DNA of 6,034 nucleotides from Flavobacteriales bacterium UBA5871 (GTDB lineage Bacteria > Bacteroidota > Bacteroidia > Flavobacteriales_D > Crocinitomicaceae): the NCBI GenBank assembly GCA_002432085.1, contig DJFN01000105.1:17861-23894 (forward strand), read 5' to 3'. Made by a program: the position numbers and the translations under genes. This document shows positions 1-4,398 of this stretch, in pieces. Position 1 is the stretch's first letter. The number at the start of each line of letters is the position of its first letter. The notes beneath the pieces are model-generated. The model was not told the DNA's origin. It did not search any database and saw only the letters and a program-made list of their open reading frames with translations.

Positions 1-336
1 GGCCGTTGTAACGATCATCGGAGAGTCTCCGCGGATTCCATCCGGTTCATGAAACGGTCCGGCCGTAACGATGCCACGATAGATTCTTCCATCACCACCA
101 TTTTTTTTCGTGCGACTGCGAATCTCGACGATAGAGTGTGAACCGATTTCCCGGATATGATTTTTAGGAATCAGCACGGTGATCAGGTTGTCTTCACTGT
201 TCGGCAGATCGAACATCGTCATTCCGGCTGCACCAATACAATTCGCGTCGTCTTCCCATTCACCGCCGTTCGAGATAATCTCGTCTGTAATGATCGTGAA
301 AAGATCGGGAGGGTTGTTGTTGCTATTCGTTTCCAT
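1..336 (-). CDS. Probable HerA-like ATPase, N-terminal part only (runs off left edge)
   Basis: This open frame of 112 codons starts at an ATG at 336 and continues to the window edge without a stop, so only the N-terminus is visible. It begins one base after the stop of the NurA-like gene, which argues for co-translation. Residues 51-70 (VLIPKNHIREIGSHSIVEIR) and 84-110 (RIYRGIVTAGPFHEPDGIRG onward, then DSPMIVTT) form a beta-rich stretch. From memory it resembles the HAS-barrel that precedes the ATPase core in HerA-type hexameric translocases. Family members pair with NurA nucleases in DNA end processing in archaea, and with other effectors in bacterial defence. No Walker A or B motif falls inside the window, so ATPase activity is inferred from the fold resemblance and from the neighbour. 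The first 30 residues are acidic and Asn-rich and look poorly conserved. It could be another HAS-barrel protein or an unrelated partner. The existence of the gene is much surer than its function. Confidence 0.5.
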   Translation of the reverse strand, partial: METNSNNNPPDLFTIITDEIISNGGEWEDDANCIGAAGMTMFDLPNSEDNLITVLIPKNHIREIGSHSIVEIRSRTKKNGGDGRIYRGIVTAGPFHEPDGIRGDSPMIVTTA

Positions 337-337
337 A

Positions 338-1525
338 TTATGCTTTTATTTTCGTCAAAAATTCTGCACGGGTATAGGCCTGATCAATGGATGTCATGAA
401 ATCGGTTTTACCAAAGGCATTTTTGCAGAGGCTTTCTGCGAGATCGAGCAGCATCGGCATTCCCGAATGCATTTGCAAAGCACTGTCGGCCATCGCAATC
501 AATGCCGCCGTCCGGATGTGATCTATATGACAATAGAACACGTGTGCCGGAGCGTGCATTGCGACTTTGTAGACACCAACAGCTATCTGAGATCCGGCAT
601 TTTTTGCGAATTCAGCATAGTCAGTTTTTATTTCCAGCCGCGTATTGCCAGAATCAACCATCTGCACCATTTTTTCTTCCATCGTACCAACAATGAGGTA
701 TTCAAAAGGTTTCAGCGCGTTACCAAATGCCCAAAGCTCCGGATGCAATGTGCTTTCCTGGATGTAGACAAAGCGCTTGTGACTGACAATCATTCGGTTC
801 ATCAGGTCAATTGACTTGTCTTTCACTTCTTCGTGGTTGGCCCAAAAACCCATCATTAATTCATACGGAGCCGGAAATCCATAGCCTAACAGCCATTTAG
901 CGTTTGATTTCTCCAGCAGAATAGCGCGTTCAGCATACGCTCTGATGCCGCGCATCGCCAGACTGTTCATCTTGGTCTTATCGTCACTGAGTTTACGTTG
1001 AATTAAAGCGATAGCTTCGTCAATGGTGACACTGTGATTCAATTTCAGATCACGCCTGAACAATTGATGCGAATAACTCCCATGTTCGCCGTGATAGTTC
1101 ACTAAGCAGATTCCCATTTGGGTAATGGAAATGGGTAGCGTATCGTAGGATATACTTATACTTCCACATGCCGTAACGGCACCATTGAAGAGAAAGCCCT
1201 TGTGTATTTTTGCGATTAGCTCAAGCGTGGTGTCGCTATGCAGACCAGCATGAGGTATTGATACATTCTCACGGATTTTTGGAAAGATTTCATTCCGAAT
1301 TACCTGCTGGGATTCGAGCTCGCTGCGTTTAGCCTCGAAGAGCTCTTCTTCGATCTGCGTATACACCTTTGCCAGATTCCTGTCTACATTCCAGGTATCA
1401 ATATTGATGGCGTCCGTAAAGTCTTCACCATATAACTTTTTGAAGGCATTAAAAGACATGCTTTCATATTGTTTATGCGGATCCGTGTCTGAGGTATTGA
1501 TTTCCATAACTGCATAGTTTTTCAT
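338..1525 (-). CDS. NurA-like nuclease-fold protein
   Basis: This is a 395-residue soluble protein with no signal peptide or membrane helix. Residues 51-85 are a charged helical segment. Residues 112-160 include CGSISISYDTLPISI, then TQMGICLVNYHGEHG and LFRRDL. This region sits where NurA nucleases carry their first DGS metal-binding motif and first strands. The C-terminal part has TRLEIK (295-300), GSQIAVGVYKV (311-321), VFYCHID (329-335) and SGMPMLLDLAESL (354-366). These resemble the later NurA strands and the terminal G-Y-P-x-x-L-x-x-A helix. NurA enzymes are RNase H-fold nucleases that work with the HerA translocase, and a probable HerA-like gene follows one base downstream. The acidic residue of DGS is replaced by Cys120, so catalysis may be altered. 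The ATG at 1525 is the first start after the upstream stop. The assignment is from motif memory and context; an uncharacterised family is the alternative. Confidence 0.55.
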   Translation of the reverse strand: MKNYAVMEINTSDTDPHKQYESMSFNAFKKLYGEDFTDAINIDTWNVDRNLAKVYTQIEEELFEAKRSELESQQVIRNEIFPKIRENVSIPHAGLHSDTTLELIAKIHKGFLFNGAVTACGSISISYDTLPISITQMGICLVNYHGEHGSYSHQLFRRDLKLNHSVTIDEAIALIQRKLSDDKTKMNSLAMRGIRAYAERAILLEKSNAKWLLGYGFPAPYELMMGFWANHEEVKDKSIDLMNRMIVSHKRFVYIQESTLHPELWAFGNALKPFEYLIVGTMEEKMVQMVDSGNTRLEIKTDYAEFAKNAGSQIAVGVYKVAMHAPAHVFYCHIDHIRTAALIAMADSALQMHSGMPMLLDLAESLCKNAFGKTDFMTSIDQAYTRAEFLTKIKA

Positions 1526-1558
1526 AGTGTATTCCGGAAAAAGTTCAGAAGCTCGACA

Positions 1559-2311
1559 TCAGAATCCGAGTTTATCCAGAAATGAAGGCCCTTTGGTCAC
1601 GGAATAAGCCAATTCCGAAGCATATTGGTGTGCTACCGTTACCGGTATCCGATATTTTTCGATTAAAATTTCCTGACTTTTTCGGGTGAACTGAGCATAA
1701 GTTAATCGCCGCGCCGATGAAACCGTATCATTGATCACTCTGGCTCTCGGTGCGAGTAATTCCAATGCCAGATAATCGGCTTCGTTTTCAGAATTGAAAT
1801 TGCACCAGTTTGAAAAAGATCCGTTTCCGGTTTTCTCGATTAAAAGCGTATAAGGATTGAGGTCTATTCCTTTAATAACGGACATGACCAATTGAGAAGT
1901 ACTGGCGCTGGCATTGCCATTCAATACTTCTTCAATCTCTTGTCCGAATGCTAAAATTGCTCTTTCCCTTGGCAGCTGATAGTCCAGCAAGAAATGACTG
2001 ACCTCATGGGCGACGGTGAATCGTTGTTCCATTTCACATACAGCGGCATCAATGAACATAAATACAGATCCATTTTTGATTAACAGCGCTCCGTGAAGGT
2101 TTCGATCGTTTACATCGATTCCAATGTTAATAGTTCGTGCCACCAGCCAGCTATCAATTTTTTGCAAGCTTAGCTGCTGAACCGGGATGAGATCAACAGT
2201 AAGCGACCCATTAACAGCATTCATTATATCGAAGTCGAGCCTGTGTTTCGGATCGGCTTTCGACCAGAATTCATGTGCTATTCGTTGAATCTGAGGTCTG
2301 CTGAATCTCAT
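1559..2311 (-). CDS. ImmA/IrrE-family zinc metallopeptidase
   Basis: This 250-residue protein carries a clear HExxH zinc site, AHEVSHFLLDY at 101-111 (His102, Glu103, His106). A second motif, ENEADYLALELLAP at 175-188, supplies the probable third ligand Glu177 and the conserved Ala-Asp after it. This pairing is diagnostic of the ImmA/IrrE (COG2856) gluzincins, which cut DNA-binding repressors: ImmA cuts ImmR in ICEBs1, and IrrE cuts DdrO in Deinococcus. About 70 residues separate HExxH from the glutamate, more than in compact ImmA proteins, so this is a longer subfamily with an insertion at roughly 115-172. No HTH domain is fused to it; instead a separate HTH-like gene ends in a 4-base ATGA overlap with this start. 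The likely substrate is therefore that HTH protein or the sigma factor before it, but this is inference from gene order. The enzyme class is secure. Confidence 0.88.
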   Translation of the reverse strand: MRFSRPQIQRIAHEFWSKADPKHRLDFDIMNAVNGSLTVDLIPVQQLSLQKIDSWLVARTINIGIDVNDRNLHGALLIKNGSVFMFIDAAVCEMEQRFTVAHEVSHFLLDYQLPRERAILAFGQEIEEVLNGNASASTSQLVMSVIKGIDLNPYTLLIEKTGNGSFSNWCNFNSENEADYLALELLAPRARVINDTVSSARRLTYAQFTRKSQEILIEKYRIPVTVAHQYASELAYSVTKGPSFLDKLGF

Positions 2312-2670
2312 TTCTTCGTGTTCTTGCCATCTTCTTTATCCCGTGCTGCCATCAGAATATTTCCCGATTTAGTGGTGAACTTCAACACGGTATGGACATG
2401 TTTTATCACCATGATCAATTTGCTCGTATCGATATTAACGTACTCGCTGATGATGGCTAACCGTTGCGTAAACTTCGAATCACCGAGATCCGGGGTCTTA
2501 CACAATGCCAGTTTGCGGTAATTGTTCCTGGAACAATCAAGTACTGAAAGCAACTCTGATTCGGAGATCTTTTCGAATTCACAGTATTTTTTCAGCGTGT
2601 AGGCCATGAATTCCTGATCATTCTCAACGTGTGCAATGGCGCTTTTCAAAAAATTCAGTTTTGTTGTCAT
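2308..2670 (-). CDS. Small helix-turn-helix protein, probable regulator
   Basis: This 120-residue protein is cytoplasmic and lacks a signal peptide. Residues 36-58 (SESELLSVLDCSRNNYRKL, then ALCKTP) read as a helix-turn-helix: an acidic first helix, a turn around Asp45-Cys46, and a recognition helix. They resemble XRE-like proteins that carry an 'LALCRRP'-type signature. Residues 66-92 (KFTQRLAIISEYVNIDTSKL onward) form two further helices, as in the rest of such a bundle. The tail from 108 is highly charged and probably disordered, which is the sort of region a protease could attack. Start and stop both overlap the neighbours by four bases, so it is translationally coupled between the sigma factor and the ImmA/IrrE protease. 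I infer a repressor or anti-sigma role, with cleavage by the protease as the possible switch. Direct evidence for either is absent, and family membership is only moderately certain. Confidence 0.6.
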   Translation of the reverse strand: MTTKLNFLKSAIAHVENDQEFMAYTLKKYCEFEKISESELLSVLDCSRNNYRKLALCKTPDLGDSKFTQRLAIISEYVNIDTSKLIMVIKHVHTVLKFTTKSGNILMAARDKEDGKNTKK

Positions 2671-3305
2671 TTTAATAAGTTTTTGATCCGGTTTTCCACA
2701 TCGTTTCTTTCCAATACCTTCTTTATGCGGTCTTTGTGTTTTTTGACTTCTACACGCTGTTCGGCGACCGTTAAACTATTGATATCCAGCAATTCAATAT
2801 ACAGCTCTGTGTCGCGTTCAACAGCAAGAATCATCCAGGCCAGGGTAATATCCCTATCATTAGTAAAAAGATCGCCAAGCAAGTTCTGAATAGCTATCAT
2901 CGCCTCTTCGATTTGAATAGTGTCGTCAGTGGAACTTTGCGGTTTTATAGTAGTATTCCAGAATTTTTCCTGGAGTTCGACATCTTCGGGCAAATCTTTT
3001 CGATTCAGATGCTTTTTTTCTTTCATTAGGATATTCTGCAGGTCTCTGTCTGCAGCTACTATGAGAAAACTGAGCAGGGTGAATTTCTCCGGATTGAATG
3101 TGTCAGGGTTTCTGTAGTAGCCTAAAAAAGCTTCGTTGACAGCTTCAAGGATGTTGGCTTCATCCCGTTTTGCAGCCGTTTGATATTTGTATTTGAGAAT
3201 TCGCTCAATCTGAATTCCGTACATATAATAAAGTTTTGACAAGGCGATGTCGCTTGCACCTTTTATTGCAAGATGTAATTCCAATTCTCTAGAAGTTGCT
3301 TTCAT
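2667..3305 (-). CDS. ECF/sigma-70-like RNA polymerase sigma factor
   Basis: This 212-residue protein is probably an alternative sigma factor. Residues 20-98 match a sigma region 2 layout: a helix around ALSKLYYMYG (21-30), then DEANILEAVNEAFLGYYRNP (48-67), the loop FNPEKFTLLSFLIVAADRDL (70-89), and a basic end NILMKEKKH (91-99). Residues 104-132 are an acidic linker. Residues 150-200 (AVERDTELYIELL at 161-173, EQRVEVKKHKDRIKKVLER at 182-200) fit region 4.1-4.2 with its helix-turn-helix and basic recognition helix. The ATG at 3305 is the first gene of the compact operon, and its stop overlaps the HTH gene by four bases. The start itself overlaps, in ATGA form, the end of a protein-like upstream frame. 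A sigma factor inside a defence-like operon suggests self-activation, but no matching promoter could be identified. It may also be a sigma-like regulator that does not bind core polymerase. Confidence 0.68.
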   Translation of the reverse strand: MKATSRELELHLAIKGASDIALSKLYYMYGIQIERILKYKYQTAAKRDEANILEAVNEAFLGYYRNPDTFNPEKFTLLSFLIVAADRDLQNILMKEKKHLNRKDLPEDVELQEKFWNTTIKPQSSTDDTIQIEEAMIAIQNLLGDLFTNDRDITLAWMILAVERDTELYIELLDINSLTVAEQRVEVKKHKDRIKKVLERNDVENRIKNLLK

Positions 3306-3538
3306 AGTACGGAGATAGCGTGAACGAAAAGGGCGACTGACAGCCAGTCACTATCGTTTTCCCGCACAAGGCGGTTGATGAAATTCCCGGAACGATCATT
3401 TTCATCTGCTGATGTACCGGAGAGTTAAGTGATGTTGTAATCATGTGAATCTATTTGGAGACAAGGTTTGGCTTCCGTTTCGCACGTCCCAACTTTAATT
3501 TCCGAAAGCACCGTTTGTCTTTCCCAATCACTATGATC
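3302..3538 (-). pseudogene. Possible remnant of an upstream operon gene, broken by a TAA
   Basis: One minus-strand frame is open for 37 codons (3538-3428), hits TAA at 3427-3425, and is open again for 40 codons (3424-3305) up to TGA at 3304-3302. Both halves have protein-like composition: the first contains SDWERQTVLSEIKVGTCETE, the second NFINRLVRENDSDWLSVALF. The final TGA overlaps the sigma-factor ATG as ATGA, the same geometry as the next two junctions of this operon. Neither half has a good ATG start, and the frame is closed by stops to the right of 3539. The simplest reading is a decayed or truncated gene that once led the operon. The alternative is chance, because short open frames of this size are common. 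No family is recognised. A competing ATG-started 51-codon frame (3444-3289) covers the same bases. Confidence 0.3.
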
Positions 3539-3633
3539 TTATTTCAAGGCTCACTACCCAACCTGTGATAAACTGCTGAGACAGAATTATTGGTTGAACA
3601 GGTCCGAAATGAACCGAGAGAGATCTCAATTCA

Positions 3634-3723
3634 TCATTTTTCATCTCGAACGCGCTGTTTTTTCAATTCAGCTTCATCCCACTGTTTATCGGCGATTCCT
3701 GTGATTCCTTCCTGAGAATCCAT
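3634..3723 (-). CDS. Very short candidate ORF, 29 codons
   Basis: An ATG at 3723 opens a 29-codon frame ending at TGA 3636-3634. The product is hydrophilic and charged, with GIADKQWDEAELKKQRVRDE near the C-terminus, which looks more like a helix of a real protein than random translation. The same frame continues upstream through TGA (3735-3733) and TAG (3753-3751) into another open stretch, so it may be the tail of a decayed gene rather than a small protein. No ribosome binding site is evident, and nothing can be said about function. Confidence 0.15.
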   Translation of the reverse strand: MDSQEGITGIADKQWDEAELKKQRVRDEK

Positions 3724-3786
3724 CTGTTTGTTTCAAGACATTGTCGAGTTCTATGATTCTTTAGGGACTTTCTCATTGTGGATGAC

Positions 3787-3808
3787 AGTGTACACTCCGG
3801 GCCCCGGA
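3787..3808. repeat. Two abutting perfect palindromes
   Basis: AGTGTACACT (3787-3796) is a perfect 10-base palindrome. TCCGGGCCCCGGA (3796-3808) is a perfect inverted repeat around a single central C, and the two share the T at 3796. The GC-rich second element could form a very stable hairpin or act as a dimeric protein site. Together they lie in the divergent intergenic region, roughly 150 bases before the lipoprotein start and 480 bases before the sigma-factor start. An operator, part of a dispersed intergenic repeat, or chance are all possible. Confidence 0.45.
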
Positions 3809-3837
3809 CCCGAATGATTCCAACAACTGCCTGCAAA

Positions 3838-3852
3838 GCCTTCCCCGAAGGG
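3838..3852. repeat. Short CCTTC/GAAGG hairpin, REP-like
   Basis: The segment around CCTTCCCCGAAGGGAG contains arms CCTTC and GAAGG around a CCC loop. The surrounding bases (CTTTCTCCCTTCGGGGAAGG on the minus strand) recall the 'CTCTCTCCCTTTGGGGAGAG'-type dispersed intergenic repeats seen in many bacterial genomes. With a single copy in this window, repeat status cannot be shown. It may belong to the same unit as the neighbouring palindromes at 3787-3808. Confidence 0.25.
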
Positions 3853-3955
3853 AGAAAGCGAAGGTGATGCGGGCACATTTTCTCCCATAGTCAAGCCAGA
3901 TATATCACCAGTAAAACTGGGTACATCCGGCATTTACCAACAAATTCTGAAGAAA

Positions 3956-4351
3956 ATGAAAAGGAATAAAACAATTGCCGCGCTGACATTACTTATTGCT
4001 CTCGGAGCAATTACGGTCTCCTGTAAAAAAGAACAATGTGTGAAACACCAAAAAGCTCAATTGACCACCGTACAGGTCAAAGATGGCGGAGATGACGATG
4101 AAGACCCGGTGATTCGCGGGAAGGTGAAGAAGAACTCACTGGAAGTTGACAGCGCCTATGTCGAAACCATGACTTACCTTACCAACCTTCGGGTAGGTGC
4201 CGTTTACACCGACGAAAACGGCGACTTTGAGCAACGGGTTGAAAAGGGAGTTTACTACTTCAAAGTCACGCTTCCAGGCTACAGCACACCTTATATAACC
4301 GATACGGTTCACGTCAACAACGATATTCAGGTCAATATTACCATTAACTGA
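3956..4351 (+). CDS. Small lipoprotein with carboxypeptidase-regulatory-like domain
   Basis: This 131-residue protein has a lipoprotein signal: basic MKRNK, a hydrophobic core (residues 7-19), and ITVSC ending in Cys23, followed by KKE. The -3 residue is Thr rather than Leu, a slightly loose lipobox but acceptable for Bacteroidota. An acidic spacer (GGDDDED, 44-50) resembles signals associated with surface export of lipoproteins, though it is further from the cysteine than usual. Residues 52-131 fit a single carboxypeptidase regulatory-like beta sandwich: GKV, then NLRVGAVYTDENGDFEQRV (78-95), GVYYFKVTLPGYS (98-110), and a final strand VNITIN. Such domains are structural or binding modules without catalytic residues. 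The ATG at 3956 is directly followed by the signal peptide, which fixes the start. The gene stands alone and ends in an intrinsic terminator. Its ligand or partner is unknown. Confidence 0.75.
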   Translation: MKRNKTIAALTLLIALGAITVSCKKEQCVKHQKAQLTTVQVKDGGDDDEDPVIRGKVKKNSLEVDSAYVETMTYLTNLRVGAVYTDENGDFEQRVEKGVYYFKVTLPGYSTPYITDTVHVNNDIQVNITIN

Positions 4352-4365
4352 TTTCGTTTGAACGA

Positions 4366-4398
4366 AGATCCGGGTAGATTCACTGCCCGGATTTTTTT
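4366..4398 (+). terminator. Intrinsic terminator of the lipoprotein gene
   Basis: The arms ATCCGGG (4368-4374) and CCCGGAT (4386-4392) form a perfect 7-base GC-rich stem with an 11-base loop. The stem is followed by a seven-T run (4392-4398) and starts 17 bases after the lipoprotein stop. On the minus strand the same hairpin is followed by ATCTTCG rather than a T-tract, so it is a weaker terminator for the converging kinase gene, whose stop codon (4399-4397) lies within the T run. Confidence 0.85.

Larger units (their letters stand above)
3306..3955. other. Intergenic region of about 650 bases between divergent transcription units
   Basis: The sigma-factor operon leaves this stretch to the left and the lipoprotein gene to the right, so promoters for both should lie here. 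I looked for the Bacteroidota -7 (TAnnTTTG) and -33 (TTTG) pattern and found only one-mismatch matches, such as TAAAGTTG on the minus strand near 3491-3498, with no convincing -33 partner. The region also holds the broken reading frame next to the sigma gene, a 29-codon minus-strand ORF, and a run of palindromes. The longer minus-strand frames at 3663-3933 overlap one another and have a composition resembling translated intergenic repeats, so I do not call them as genes. Confidence 0.5.

Noticed and set aside
179..814. Plus-strand open frame of 211 codons opposite the operon
   Set aside because: It lies antisense to two well-supported minus-strand genes and its product is Cys/His/Phe-rich with no domain pattern, as expected of a shadow frame.
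3462..3470. Plus-strand near-match to the Bacteroidota -7 promoter element
   Set aside because: AAGGTTTG misses one consensus base, has no -33 partner, and lies almost 500 bases from the plus-strand gene.
3908..3920. CCAGT-AAA-ACTGG hairpin before the lipoprotein gene
   Set aside because: A 5-base stem with a 3-base loop is too short to separate from chance and is not followed by a T-tract.
3663..3933. Two overlapping minus-strand frames of 60 and 71 codons
   Set aside because: They overlap in different frames, contain the low-complexity SPSLSPFGEGF type of sequence seen when intergenic repeats are translated, and have no start signal or neighbour logic.
4353..4366. TTCGTT/AACGAA inverted repeat just after the lipoprotein stop
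   Set aside because: The arms are six bases and AT-rich with only two bases between them; the adjacent GC-rich stem with a T run explains termination better.
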